Shown here one piece after another: positions 9,070 to 18,044 of a stretch of DNA of 64,000 nt. The stretch is from the NCBI GenBank assembly GCA_016200135.1, contig JACQFI010000060.1, positions 43,067 through 107,066 on the forward strand. The letters run 5' to 3'. This DNA is from Planctomycetota bacterium. GTDB lineage: Bacteria; Planctomycetota; SZUA-567; H5-PLA8. Below the pieces are notes generated by a model, which was given only the letters and a program-made list of their open reading frames with translations, did not search any database and was not told where the DNA came from. Each line of letters begins with the position of its first letter. Positions within the stretch are counted from its first letter, which is position 1. The position numbers and the translations under genes are program-made.

Positions 9070-9303
9070 GGCGCCAACGACCATCGCTATCTACAGACGC
9101 TCGCGAATCTCATCGCAAAGGCCGAGGCAGGCGGCAGCGTGGACGCGAAGGCCAAGGCCGCCGAGGCCGTGAAGTTCATCGATGGCGTGATGGAGAAGAT
9201 CGAACTCGAAAACAAGAGCAAGAAGGCCTACTCTTTCGCGGAGCTCGACGGCTTAAAGCGCAAGCTCGCCGAGTACATTCTGGCGCTGCAGGGCTCGAAA
9301 TAG
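9070..9303 (+). pseudogene. C-terminal remainder of the GH123-like gene after the in-frame TAG
   Basis: It is in the same frame as the hydrolase and has no start codon or ribosome site of its own. It encodes 77 residues beginning GANDHRYLQTLANLI, which continues the family's 'R-(D/E)-G-x-x-D-x-x-Y-L' segment exactly where the TAG interrupts it, then an amphipathic helical tail ending in a TAG at 9301. Codon use is the same as upstream, so this is the rest of one gene, not a separate one. Either the gene carries a GAG-to-TAG nonsense mutation, or the base is an assembly error, or the stop is read through. The next gene begins 16 bases later, so an operon layout is kept. Confidence 0.8.
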
Positions 9304-9319
9304 GGGAGGGGACACCTTC

Positions 9320-10372
9320 ATGCGCGTGGCCGTCGTCGGTATTCGTGGGATGGGCAAGAATCACCTGAGTGCGGCCAAGAAGTGCGCGCTGGTGCGCGAA
9401 GTGGCCGGCTGCGACATCAGCGAGGACGTGCGGGCGAGCGTCGGCGCCGAGTTCCAGATTCCGACGTTCGGCAGCGTCGACGCGGTGCTGCGCGACTTCA
9501 AGCCGCAAGTGCTCGTTGTCGCGACTCCGCCCAACCGGCACGGCGAGGTCGTCCGGGCCGCGTTCGAGCGCGGCGTTGCGGTGCTGACCGAGAAGCCGAT
9601 CGCCGAGAGCCTGAAAGAATCGCAGGACCTCGTGGAGTTGGGCGAACGCAAGGGCGTTCCGTTCCAGTGCGGCTTTCAACTGCGCTACTGCGGCATGATG
9701 CTGAAAGTGAAAAACCTAATCGATGCCGGCGAACTCGGCACGCTCGGCCGCGTCAGCCTCACGCAGTACTCCGGTTCGCACACGAAACTTGGCTACATGA
9801 CGCGCGAGCGCACCGGCGGCATCTTTTACGAGAAGCTCTGCCATCAGGTCGATATCTTCCGCTACCTTCTGGGCGAACCCGAGCGCGTGATGGCCAGCGC
9901 CGCGCCTACGGTGCTCAAGCATTACGGCATCGACGACAACGTGCTGGCGGTCTTCGCGTTTCCCGGCGGAAAGCAGGGCGTCATCACCTTCGATACGCGC
10001 CGCGCGGCGCAGGTGGACGCGGTCGAGAAGCCCGGCCGCGATTTCGAGGGCCGCGAGGCCGGGCACTTCTACGAACTGACGTTCACGGGCGACCGCGGCA
10101 CGGCGGTGTACGATGCGTGGACTTCTTGCGTCGATGTCATGCGCTTCAACCACCGCGAGGACCTGAAGACCGAATGGGTCCGCCGCATCGACTTGCGCAA
10201 AGAAGGCTGCGAGTCCGCCTACGATCTTTCTGGCCAGGACGGCGACTTCTTCCGCCACGTGGCGGAAGGCAAAGCGCCGCGCTTCCCCGCGTCCGACGCG
10301 CTGAAGTCCATGCAGTGGGTCGAGCGCGCCGAGGAATCGCTGCGCCGGAACGGTGCGTGGGTGGAAGTCTGA
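9320..10372 (+). CDS. Gfo/Idh/MocA family oxidoreductase
   Basis: 350 residues, a usual length. The N-terminal Rossmann fold starts MRVAVVGIRGMGKNH (GxxGxG dinucleotide site), and TEKPIAES carries the EKP motif with the catalytic lysine. The C-terminal alpha/beta domain contains the family's YEKLCHQVDIFRYLLG segment with a conserved His. Such enzymes use NAD(P) to oxidise or reduce sugars, inositols or amino sugars. ATG 9320 follows GGGAGGGG. It lies directly behind the glycoside hydrolase, so it may process the sugar released, which is an inference from position. It is probably cytoplasmic. Confidence 0.9.
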   Translation: MRVAVVGIRGMGKNHLSAAKKCALVREVAGCDISEDVRASVGAEFQIPTFGSVDAVLRDFKPQVLVVATPPNRHGEVVRAAFERGVAVLTEKPIAESLKESQDLVELGERKGVPFQCGFQLRYCGMMLKVKNLIDAGELGTLGRVSLTQYSGSHTKLGYMTRERTGGIFYEKLCHQVDIFRYLLGEPERVMASAAPTVLKHYGIDDNVLAVFAFPGGKQGVITFDTRRAAQVDAVEKPGRDFEGREAGHFYELTFTGDRGTAVYDAWTSCVDVMRFNHREDLKTEWVRRIDLRKEGCESAYDLSGQDGDFFRHVAEGKAPRFPASDALKSMQWVERAEESLRRNGAWVEV

Positions 10373-10418
10373 GTTGCAGCCGATGCGTACGTTCGTCTTT
10401 TCTTCGAGGAGGATATCC

Positions 10419-12584
10419 GTGCGCGCAACCTTCATGTTAACCGTGGCGCTCTGTGCGGCCGCTGCATTCGCGAGCGAAGACGCGGGCTTCAAGCCCATGG
10501 GTCTCGGCGGCGGCGGCGGGCTCTTTACGCCCGTGGGCTCGCCGCACGACACCAAGCTCCTGCTGGTCTCCTGCGATATGGGCGGCTTCTACCGCTCGAC
10601 CGACGGCGGCCAGCACTGGACGATGCTCGACGGCCGCATCATCAGCGGCAATACGCGCTGCCTGCCCGTCTTCGATCTAAAGGACGCCAAGCGCGTTTAC
10701 TTTGCCAGCCATGGAAAGATTCTGACCAGCACCGACGCGGGCGAAACCTGGAGCCCCACCTCCGAGAGCGTGCACTGGAAGGGCGAGGTCCAGGAGCTCG
10801 CCGCCGATCCGGGCGGCGGAGCGCTGCTGCTCGCCGGCTACGACAAGGGCGCGTTTAAGTCGGACGACCGCGGCAAGACCTGGCAAGCGTGCGAAGGATT
10901 GGCGGGCAAGATTGCGGGACTTTTTATCGACCCCAATTCGCCGTCGGATAAGCGCGTGGTGCTCGCGGGTTCTTCCGAAGGCGTCTTCCGCTCCGAGGAC
11001 GGCGGCAAGACGTTCGCCGCTTCGGGCGAGGGCCTCCCCGGCAAGAACGCCGAACGCCTCTGCGGCGGCGCCGGCAAAGACGGCGCGCGCGCGTACGCGC
11101 TGGTTCAGGGCAAGCTCTTCAAGTCCGCGGACCTCGGCAAGAAATGGGAAGCGGCCGAAGCCAAGGGCCTGCCCGGTAAGCTGCGCTTCATGGCCATGGC
11201 CAAGACCGACGCGAAGACGCTCTACATTACCGACACCGACGGCCGCTGGGGCGTTTACAAGAGCGAAGACGAGGGCCAGACGTTCGCCAACGTTTTCCGC
11301 GGCTTTGCGAACGACACGAACAAGAACGTCGAGTGGGGCTGGCTCGCGTTCGACGCCGGATACGGCTGGGGCGGACCGGCCATTGGCTTTTCGGTGAACG
11401 CCGGCCATCCCGAACAGTCGTTCTACACCAACTCCGGCGAACTTTACGGCACCAACGACGGCGGCACGCAATGGAAGCAGCTCTTCTCGCACTGCGAGGA
11501 CCCCGCGCCGGGCAAGGACAAGCGCTGGTCGTCGATCGGTCTCGAGGTCACGACCACCTGGCAGTTCACCATCGATCCGTTCGATCCGCAAAAGATGTTC
11601 ATCTGCTACACGGATATCGGCTTTGCGCGCAGCAGCGACGGCGGAAAATCCTGGCAGCACAGCGTGAGCGGTTCGCCGTGGGGCAACACGTTCTACCAGC
11701 TCGTGCCGGACCCCAAGCAGGACGGCCTCTTCTACGCCGTCGCGGCGAATCAGCACGATATTCCCGGCTGGACGCAGGTAGACGGCGCGCACGGCGGCGG
11801 CGGCGTGCTGGTCTCCACCGATCACTGCGCGACCTGGAAGCCGCTCTCGAAAGGCTTCCCCGAGAAGAAGCCCTGCCGCGGAATTGCGGTGGATCTCAAA
11901 TCGCCCGTGGACAAGCGCGTGATCTACGCCGCGGTCTACGGCGAAGGCGTCTTAAAGACCAGCGACGGCGGGGCGACTTGGGCAAAGAAGTCCGCAGGCG
12001 TCGGCCACGGCGAAAACCCGCACGTCTCCTCGCTCTATCTCGCCGAAGACGGCGCGCTTTATTGCCTCGTCACCGGCAAGCGCAAGGACATCGACTTCGA
12101 TCCGCCCGGCGGCCTGTGGGTCTCGCGCGACGGCGCCGAGACCTGGACGGAACTTACCAAGGGGCAGACGATCTGGTGGCCGACGGAATTTGCCGTCGAT
12201 CCCAAGGATCCGAAGACGATCCTGCTCGCCGCGGCCGATGTGCCGAAAAAGTCCCCCGCCACCGGCGGCCTCTGGAAAACGAGCGACGGCGGGGCCACTT
12301 GGACCCACATCCTGAACCAGAAGGCGTTCAATCCGGCGCTGTGCGGGTTCGTGCACTCGTACCAGCCCATGTTCGATCCGGAGAACTCGCAGCGCGTCTA
12401 CTTCGCGAACTGGACGCACGGCCTGCTCATTAGCGACGACGGCGCGAAGACCTTCCGCGAGTTCAAGGACGTCCCGTTCATATCGACCAACCGCGTCACC
12501 CTGGACCCGAAGACCGGCACGCTCTACGTCTGCACTTTTGGCGGCGGCGTCTGGAAGGGCAAGATTCCGCCCGCCGCAAAGTAA
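10419..12584 (+). CDS. secreted Asp-box (BNR/sortilin-type) beta-propeller protein
   Basis: 721 residues. GTG 10419 is preferred because GAGGAGG lies six bases upstream and it gives a clean signal peptide (MRATFMLTVALCAAAAFAS); earlier in-frame starts lack a ribosome site. At least twelve Asp boxes of the S-x-D-x-G-x-T-W type are spread along the protein (STDGGQHW, STDAGETW, KSDDRGKTW, RSEDGGKTF, RSSDGGKSW, KTSDGGATW twice, and others), which is enough for two propeller domains. This architecture occurs in sialidase-like, xyloglucanase-like (GH74) and sortilin-like proteins. I see no sialidase arginine triad, and GH74 activity cannot be assigned by eye. It overlaps the next gene by one base (TAATG), so translation is probably coupled. 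Confidence 0.85.
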   Translation: MRATFMLTVALCAAAAFASEDAGFKPMGLGGGGGLFTPVGSPHDTKLLLVSCDMGGFYRSTDGGQHWTMLDGRIISGNTRCLPVFDLKDAKRVYFASHGKILTSTDAGETWSPTSESVHWKGEVQELAADPGGGALLLAGYDKGAFKSDDRGKTWQACEGLAGKIAGLFIDPNSPSDKRVVLAGSSEGVFRSEDGGKTFAASGEGLPGKNAERLCGGAGKDGARAYALVQGKLFKSADLGKKWEAAEAKGLPGKLRFMAMAKTDAKTLYITDTDGRWGVYKSEDEGQTFANVFRGFANDTNKNVEWGWLAFDAGYGWGGPAIGFSVNAGHPEQSFYTNSGELYGTNDGGTQWKQLFSHCEDPAPGKDKRWSSIGLEVTTTWQFTIDPFDPQKMFICYTDIGFARSSDGGKSWQHSVSGSPWGNTFYQLVPDPKQDGLFYAVAANQHDIPGWTQVDGAHGGGGVLVSTDHCATWKPLSKGFPEKKPCRGIAVDLKSPVDKRVIYAAVYGEGVLKTSDGGATWAKKSAGVGHGENPHVSSLYLAEDGALYCLVTGKRKDIDFDPPGGLWVSRDGAETWTELTKGQTIWWPTEFAVDPKDPKTILLAAADVPKKSPATGGLWKTSDGGATWTHILNQKAFNPALCGFVHSYQPMFDPENSQRVYFANWTHGLLISDDGAKTFREFKDVPFISTNRVTLDPKTGTLYVCTFGGGVWKGKIPPAAK

Positions 12585-14638
12585 TGACCCGCTGCGCGCG
12601 AGGCTTGCGACCCATGCCAAGTTCAAGCTCAAGGTTAATTGGCCTTTGGCTCCTGCCGGCGATCCTGTTCGGCTGTGCGGCGTCCGCGGGGGAATCCGCG
12701 CCGCCCCCGATCCCCGCGCCCGTGTTGCTCAAGAGTTTCGATGCGGGCGAGGGGATGTACCGCGGCTCGCCGGTGGTGGCGGACCTCGATGGCGACGGCC
12801 AACCCGAGATCGTCGTCGCGCCCTGGAGCGAAGTGCAAGTATGGAGCGTCTCCGGCAAGAAGCTGCATGGCCTGAAGGTGAACGGGCGCGTCTATTCCGG
12901 CGCGGTTGTCGGCGATCTCTTCGGCGACAAGCATCTGGAGATCGTCGCCGGCGACAACCAGGGCAACGTGCACGCTTGGCGCGCCGACGGGACGCCGGTC
13001 CCCGGTTTTCCGCAGAAGGTCGAAAGCAGCGCCGACATCCGCCAGATCGCGTGCGCCGACCTGGACGGCGACGGCAAGGACGAGATCGTCGCGTACTCGA
13101 ACCTCACCGACCATGGCTGCCTGCCCAACATGTACGTCTTCCAGAACGACGGAACGATTCGCAAAGGCTGGCCGCATTTCCACAAGGACGACAAGTACCT
13201 CGGGCAGCACTTCGACCACGCGGGCGGCTTCAACAACTGCCTTGCCGTGGGCGACCTCGACGGCGACAGAAAGCTGGACCTGATCTTCCCGCAGGATTAC
13301 GGCTCGATCTGCGTCTTCCACGACGACGGAACGCCGTTCGAAGCCAAGGGCCAGGAGGTCCCGGACAAGAAGGGCCCGGTCTGGTGGGGCGAATGCCGCG
13401 CGTGGGAGCCGTTCACCTGCGAGAAAATCAAGTGGGGTCCGGGCAAGACGCACTTGCTCGAGTTCACGTACTCGCCGCCGCTGATCGCCGACCTGGACCT
13501 CGACGGCCACCCCGAGATCCTCTGCGTCGCGAACACCGAAGATCCCGCCAAGATCGGCCCCATCACGGGAAGCTGCCTGATCGTGCGCAACATGGACTTC
13601 ACGCCCAAGGCCGGCTTCACGCCCTGGAAGCGCTCGGGCAAGGCGCTCTCCGGCGAGGGCACCGGCTCGAAATTCGAGGCCAACCCGTGCGTCGTCGCGG
13701 GCGATATCGCCGGCGACGCGCGGCTGGAAGTGATCGTCGTGCATCTGGACGGCGTCGTCCATGCGTACGGCCCCGACGGCGCCGATTTGTGGAAGGTGGA
13801 GGCCGCCACCTCGAATACGCAAGTCGTCACCGAGCCGCTTCTCGCGGACCTGGATGGCGACGGCAAGGCCGAGGTGCTCGTGACGGTCTCCGACAGCGCG
13901 GCGAAATCCGGAAAACTGCTTGTGCTCGACGGCGCCGGCCGCACGCGGCTCGAATTCCCGCTGCCTTTCCACAGCCAGGCCGCGCCGACGCTCGCCGACC
14001 TGAACGGCGACGGCGTGCCCGAGCTGATCTTTAACGCCTTCAACAAAGGCTCGGGGAAGGACTCGGTCTTCGTCTACGCCTGGCCTTGCGTGAACCCGAA
14101 GGGACTGCAATGGCCCACGGGCCGCGGAAACTTCGGGCATACCGCGTGCGTTCAAAAGCCGCCGCCGTCCCAAGCCTTGGCCGCGAAGAAAGTCGAGAAA
14201 GCCGAGCAGCCCTCCGCGTCCCCACTCGCGCCGAAGATCGATCCCAAGCTGCTCGCACCCTGGAACGCGAAGCTCACGGAATGGGTGGCGCAGTGCGTCC
14301 AGAACGGCGCGCGGCCGCAAGCCTTCCTGCGCGTGATGGGCGAACGCGCAGAGCGCGTGAAGGTCGTGGGCGCGGACGCAAAGGCGCTGGTCGTCGAAGT
14401 TCAAGGGAATAAACTGCCGCTCCAATGGGACAAGCTCGGCGGTCTCGAGCGCCTGAGCCTCGCGCAGGCGTTTCTCAAAGAGGACGACGCGGGCTCCTGC
14501 GCGCTCGCCGCGGTCTTCGCGCTCGCCGGCGAACGCACGGACCTCGCCGCGGAACTCTTCGCCAAGGCGCAGGCGGCCGATCCCAAAGGCGGCGCGGCGC
14601 TCGTGACCAAGGCGCGCAACGACTTGGGCTTGAAGTAA
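12584..14638 (+). CDS. FG-GAP/VCBS-repeat lipoprotein with helical C-terminal domain
   Basis: 684 residues from ATG 12584, which overlaps the upstream stop; ATG 12614 is an alternative start. Both give a hydrophobic leader ending ILFGC, a plausible though imperfect lipobox, so it may be a lipoprotein. Eight calcium-site repeats of the D-x-D-G-D-G type follow (ADLDGDGQPEIV, ADLDGDGKDEIV, GDLDGDRKLDLI, ADLNGDGVPELI and others), giving an integrin-like propeller over about residues 40-510. A Lys/Pro-rich linker leads to a C-terminal helical region (about 540-684) without repeats that I do not recognise. It is coupled to the Asp-box propeller gene, so the two may act together at the cell surface. 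Confidence 0.83.
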   Translation: MTRCARGLRPMPSSSSRLIGLWLLPAILFGCAASAGESAPPPIPAPVLLKSFDAGEGMYRGSPVVADLDGDGQPEIVVAPWSEVQVWSVSGKKLHGLKVNGRVYSGAVVGDLFGDKHLEIVAGDNQGNVHAWRADGTPVPGFPQKVESSADIRQIACADLDGDGKDEIVAYSNLTDHGCLPNMYVFQNDGTIRKGWPHFHKDDKYLGQHFDHAGGFNNCLAVGDLDGDRKLDLIFPQDYGSICVFHDDGTPFEAKGQEVPDKKGPVWWGECRAWEPFTCEKIKWGPGKTHLLEFTYSPPLIADLDLDGHPEILCVANTEDPAKIGPITGSCLIVRNMDFTPKAGFTPWKRSGKALSGEGTGSKFEANPCVVAGDIAGDARLEVIVVHLDGVVHAYGPDGADLWKVEAATSNTQVVTEPLLADLDGDGKAEVLVTVSDSAAKSGKLLVLDGAGRTRLEFPLPFHSQAAPTLADLNGDGVPELIFNAFNKGSGKDSVFVYAWPCVNPKGLQWPTGRGNFGHTACVQKPPPSQALAAKKVEKAEQPSASPLAPKIDPKLLAPWNAKLTEWVAQCVQNGARPQAFLRVMGERAERVKVVGADAKALVVEVQGNKLPLQWDKLGGLERLSLAQAFLKEDDAGSCALAAVFALAGERTDLAAELFAKAQAADPKGGAALVTKARNDLGLK

Positions 14639-14679
14639 TTGGAAGACTTTCCGATCACACAATTCCGGAGGATCGATAG

Positions 14680-15657
14680 ATGTTCCGCATCGACGCGCAT
14701 CTCCATTTCAACGCCAACACGCCCGAGTCCCTTGCGGTGCTCGAAAAGTACGACCTCAAGCTGCTCAACATCTGCGTCGCCACGGACAACAAGGGCAAGT
14801 GGCGCTCGCAGGCCGAGATGTGGTCCGCGCGGACGCGGGAGAACCCAAAGCGCTTCGCGTGGATCACGAGCTTCGATCTGCCTCGCTTCGACGATCCGCA
14901 CTACGCCGACGCCGAGATCGAGAACGTGCGGCGCGATCTGAGCCAGCGCGGAGCGGTGGGCGTGAAGATCTGGAAGAACATCGGAATGGAAGTGAAGAAG
15001 CCCGACAGGAGTTGGTGCTACGTGGACGACCCGATTTTCACGCCCATCGTCGAAGCCATCGAGCGCTCCGGCAAGACGCTGCTCATGCATATCGCCGAAC
15101 CGCTCGGTTGCTGGCAGCCGCTCAAGGAAGGCACGCCGCACTACGGCTACTACAAGAACCATCCCGAATGGCACATGTACAACAAGCCCGAGTTCGCCTC
15201 GCACGCGCGTCTGATGGAAAGCCGCGACAGCCTTGTGGCTCGGCACCCCAAGCTGCGCATGATCGGCGCGCACTTCGGCAGCTTGGAGTACGACGTGGTC
15301 GAGATGGCGAAGCGCTTCGAGAAATACCCGAACTTTGGCGTCGATACCTCCGCGCGCCTAGGCGACCTGCTGCTCCAGGACTCGAAGAAGGTGCGCCAGT
15401 TCTTCCTCGACTTCCAGGACCGCATCCTCTACGGCACCGACTACGTGAACACGGAAGATCAGAAGAAGATCAACCCCGAGGTCGTCAAGAACGGCTACTC
15501 GTACTTCCGCCTCATGACCGACCAGTGGTGGGACTACCTCACCAAATCCGGAACGGTCAAGATCAACGACAAGGAAGTGCAGGCCCTAGGACTTCCCGCC
15601 ACCGTGCTCGACAAGGTCTATTTCAAAAACGCGCAGCAGTGGTATCCGGACATCTGA
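14680..15657 (+). CDS. amidohydrolase family (TIM-barrel metal-dependent) enzyme
   Basis: 325 residues. The metal site of the amidohydrolase-2 family is complete: H-x-H in FRIDAHLHFN at the N-terminus, a His in LLMHIAEPL, a His in GAHFGSLEYD and the Asp in LYGTDY. Family members hydrolyse or decarboxylate cyclic and aromatic acids or lactones; the substrate is not predictable here. ATG 14680 follows CCGGAGG. It lies 41 bases after the FG-GAP gene, in the catabolic cluster, so action on a sugar-acid lactone is possible. Cytoplasmic, no signal peptide. Confidence 0.88.
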   Translation: MFRIDAHLHFNANTPESLAVLEKYDLKLLNICVATDNKGKWRSQAEMWSARTRENPKRFAWITSFDLPRFDDPHYADAEIENVRRDLSQRGAVGVKIWKNIGMEVKKPDRSWCYVDDPIFTPIVEAIERSGKTLLMHIAEPLGCWQPLKEGTPHYGYYKNHPEWHMYNKPEFASHARLMESRDSLVARHPKLRMIGAHFGSLEYDVVEMAKRFEKYPNFGVDTSARLGDLLLQDSKKVRQFFLDFQDRILYGTDYVNTEDQKKINPEVVKNGYSYFRLMTDQWWDYLTKSGTVKINDKEVQALGLPATVLDKVYFKNAQQWYPDI

Positions 15658-15670
15658 GGGCGCGGCAGCT

Positions 15671-15684
15671 TTGCAATTTTGCAA
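15671..15684. promoter_or_regulatory. TTGCAA-TT-TTGCAA inverted repeat, candidate operator
   Basis: Two TTGCAA hexamers, each self-complementary, flank TT. It lies just after the amidohydrolase stop and 95 bases before the next Gfo/Idh start. No T-run follows, so it does not look like a terminator. It may bind a repressor; this rests on symmetry alone. Confidence 0.25.
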
Positions 15685-15778
15685 GGAATGCGGCGCGTGA
15701 ACGCGTCGGGGAACCATCCGCCATGGTGTCCTCCATTTCCTCATTGGATCATTTGCCGAACTCCCCAGGAGAGCATGC

Positions 15779-17068
15779 ATGAAGCCCCAGGAAGTCGTCA
15801 TCGTCGGCTGCGGCGGGCGCGGGCATGGCTACGGCACGTTCGCGCTGAACTTTCCGCATGAGATGAAAGTCGTCGCGATTGCTGAGCCCGATGAAGCGCG
15901 CCGCGAGCGCATGCAGAAGGAGCACAAGCTCCCGGCGGAGCGCTGCTTCAAATCCTGGGACGAGCTGTACGCCAAGGGCCAGCTCGCGCCGGGCCTGATC
16001 AACGGCACGATGGACCTCGACCACACCAAGTCCACGCTCGGCGCACTGGACACGGGCTACCACGTGCTGCTCGAAAAGCCGATCGCGACGACGCCCGAAG
16101 AATGCCTGCAGCTCGTGCACAAGAGCGAGGACACGAAGAAGATTCTGACGATCTGCCACACGATGCGTTACACGCCGTTCTCGTTCGCGATGCATGACGT
16201 GATCAAGAGCGGGCGGCTCGGCGAGATCATCACCATCGAGCACAAGGAAAACGTGGCCTTCTGGCACATGGCTCACAGTTTCGTGCGCGGCAACTGGCGC
16301 AACTCGAAGACGTCCAGCCCCATGATCCTGGCGAAGTGCTGCCACGACATGGACTTTTTGAACTGGATGATCGGGCGCAAAGCGGTGCGGCTCTCCTCGT
16401 TCGGCTCGCTGACGCACTTCCGCCACGACCGCGTAGGCCCGGAGATCCCCGAGCGCTGCACCGACGGCTGCCCCATCGAACCCGAATGCCCGCACTCGGC
16501 GTTGAAAGTCTACGTCAACCCGGACCCCAGCACCGCGGGCTGGGTCGCGCACTCGCCGGCGTTCGTTCACGACGGCACATTTGAAGGCAAGCTGAAGGCT
16601 CTGCGCGAAGGACCGTTTGGGCGCTGCGTCTTCCGCTGCGACAACGACGTGGTGGACCACATGGTCATCGCCGCGGAGTTCGAAGGCGGGCTGACACTCA
16701 GCTTCACCATGCACGGGCACAGCCACGACAACGTTCGGACGATGCGCTACTCGGGCACCAAGGCCACGCTGCGCGCGCACATGGAAGAGAACGAGATCTC
16801 GATTCACGATTACCTGACGGGCCAGGTGGACAAGATCGCGCCCGGCCACGCCGCGGGCGGGCACGGCGGCGGTGACTACGGGGTCACGCGCGAATTCCTC
16901 AAAGCAATCCGCGACCCCTTGTTCAAGCCGCTCACGAACGTCCGCGACTCGCTCGAAAGCCATTACATGGCCTTTGCCGCCGAAGAGGCCCGCGTGACCG
17001 GCAAGATGATCGACATGTCCGAGTACCGAGCGCGCTACGAGAGAAAGCTCGCGGCCAAGGCGCGGTAA
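15779..17068 (+). CDS. Gfo/Idh/MocA family oxidoreductase with Cys-rich insertion
   Basis: 429 residues, longer than the usual 330-370. The N-terminal Rossmann fold starts EVVIVGCGGRGHGYG and the catalytic motif is LLEKPIATT. The His-containing segment is KCCHDMDFLNWMIG. The extra length is an insert near residues 215-245 with four cysteines (RCTDGCPIEPECPHSA and the residues around it), which recurs in a subgroup of these proteins and could hold zinc or an iron-sulfur centre. ATG 15779 follows CAGGAGAG. A 121-base leader containing a TTGCAA palindrome separates it from the amidohydrolase. Probably sugar or cyclitol oxidation; substrate unknown. Confidence 0.88.
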   Translation: MKPQEVVIVGCGGRGHGYGTFALNFPHEMKVVAIAEPDEARRERMQKEHKLPAERCFKSWDELYAKGQLAPGLINGTMDLDHTKSTLGALDTGYHVLLEKPIATTPEECLQLVHKSEDTKKILTICHTMRYTPFSFAMHDVIKSGRLGEIITIEHKENVAFWHMAHSFVRGNWRNSKTSSPMILAKCCHDMDFLNWMIGRKAVRLSSFGSLTHFRHDRVGPEIPERCTDGCPIEPECPHSALKVYVNPDPSTAGWVAHSPAFVHDGTFEGKLKALREGPFGRCVFRCDNDVVDHMVIAAEFEGGLTLSFTMHGHSHDNVRTMRYSGTKATLRAHMEENEISIHDYLTGQVDKIAPGHAAGGHGGGDYGVTREFLKAIRDPLFKPLTNVRDSLESHYMAFAAEEARVTGKMIDMSEYRARYERKLAAKAR

Positions 17069-17120
17069 CGGCACATTCGAGGGGTTGATTCGCGCGGACT
17101 TCTGAACTATCTCTGCCCGG

Positions 17121-17462
17121 ATGGAAGAGCCCGCCGCCGCGCGCCTGAAGCGCCTCGAAGCCAACTTCGACACGCGCTACAAGTACGAACCCAAGCTGCC
17201 CTCGTCGGCGCTGCTCACCGGAGCGGTGGCGATGGCCTGCGGCTTCGGCGCGGTGATGTTCTTCATGTTCGCGTGGGCCAACCATTTCGAGCGCTGGGTG
17301 CAGCCACTCGCAATCTTTGCGACGTTGGCCCTGGCGCTGGGTTTCACCAACCGGATCCTGGCCAAGCGCTGGTTCGCGATGGTGCAGGTCTGGAGCGCCG
17401 AGCGCGAGGCGCTGCTGGCCGAGATCGAGGCCTTGCGTTTGGACGCCCGTAAGAACGGTTGA
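17121..17462 (+). CDS. small two-helix membrane protein, unknown function
   Basis: 113 residues with two strongly hydrophobic segments (about 30-55 and 62-82), a charged N-terminus (MEEPAAARLKRLEANFDTRY) and a C-terminal coiled-coil-like stretch (EREALLAEIEALRLD). It has codon use like its neighbours and short gaps to the genes on both sides, which supports a real gene. No ribosome site is obvious. I do not recognise a family. Confidence 0.6.
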   Translation: MEEPAAARLKRLEANFDTRYKYEPKLPSSALLTGAVAMACGFGAVMFFMFAWANHFERWVQPLAIFATLALALGFTNRILAKRWFAMVQVWSAEREALLAEIEALRLDARKNG

Positions 17463-17488
17463 GCCGCTCTTCGAATAGGAGACCGCCG

Positions 17489-17974
17489 ATGGATACCATG
17501 GCCGTGTTCCTGTGCATGTTCGACGACGCCTGGGAGCACAAATGGGAATCGCTCTCCGTGGTGCTGAAGGGCGTGACCGAAGAAGAAGCCGCGTGGCAGG
17601 CGCCCTGCTACCTAGAAGAAGAGGACGGGAAGGATTGGCCGCTACCCGGTTCCATCGCCGGACAAGTCGCGCATCTGGCGTGGTGTAAGGAAGAGTACAC
17701 CGGGCAGATGCGGAGCCGCGGCGGCAATGAAGCGCCGGCGAAACCGGAGCGCCGGCCCTGCGCATCCTTTGCCGAAGAGCTGCGGCGCTTCGAAGCGGTT
17801 CATCGGGCGCAGCGCGACGCGATCGCGCAACTGACCGGCGCGGATTTAGAACGGAAAACCGCGAGCGGGCAGCCGCTTGTCGAGTACCTCGCGATGATCA
17901 TTCGCCACGACATCTGGCACGCGGGGCAGATCGCGCTCGCGCGCCGGCTTTTCAGCACGCGGCAAGTGGGTTGA
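17489..17974 (+). CDS. DinB-like metal-binding four-helix protein
   Basis: 161 residues, usual size. The ATG at 17489 follows TAGGAG by seven bases. The fold is suggested by the typical C-terminal signature RHDIWHAGQIAL, which supplies H140 and H144, and an earlier His in AHLAWCKEEY (H62); together these make the three-His metal site of DinB/YfiT-like proteins. The family includes damage-inducible proteins and thiol transferases using bacillithiol or mycothiol, but most members have no known reaction. It follows the small membrane gene by 26 bases. Confidence 0.75.
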   Translation: MDTMAVFLCMFDDAWEHKWESLSVVLKGVTEEEAAWQAPCYLEEEDGKDWPLPGSIAGQVAHLAWCKEEYTGQMRSRGGNEAPAKPERRPCASFAEELRRFEAVHRAQRDAIAQLTGADLERKTASGQPLVEYLAMIIRHDIWHAGQIALARRLFSTRQVG

Positions 17975-18044
17975 ATGGATGGGTGCGCGGATGTTTTGAA
18001 AGCAACTCTTCTTGAAACCGGCGCGCGCGTGATACCATGCGCCC

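Noticed and set aside
7417..9084. 555-codon minus-strand frame opposite the GH123-like gene
   Set aside because: No domain, no ribosome site; the plus strand carries a recognised enzyme.
12635..14662. 675-codon open frame on the minus strand opposite the FG-GAP gene
   Set aside because: It mirrors the codon structure of the plus-strand gene, which has clear FG-GAP repeats. It has no recognisable domain, its amino-acid composition is Arg/Val-biased, and long antisense frames are common at this GC content.
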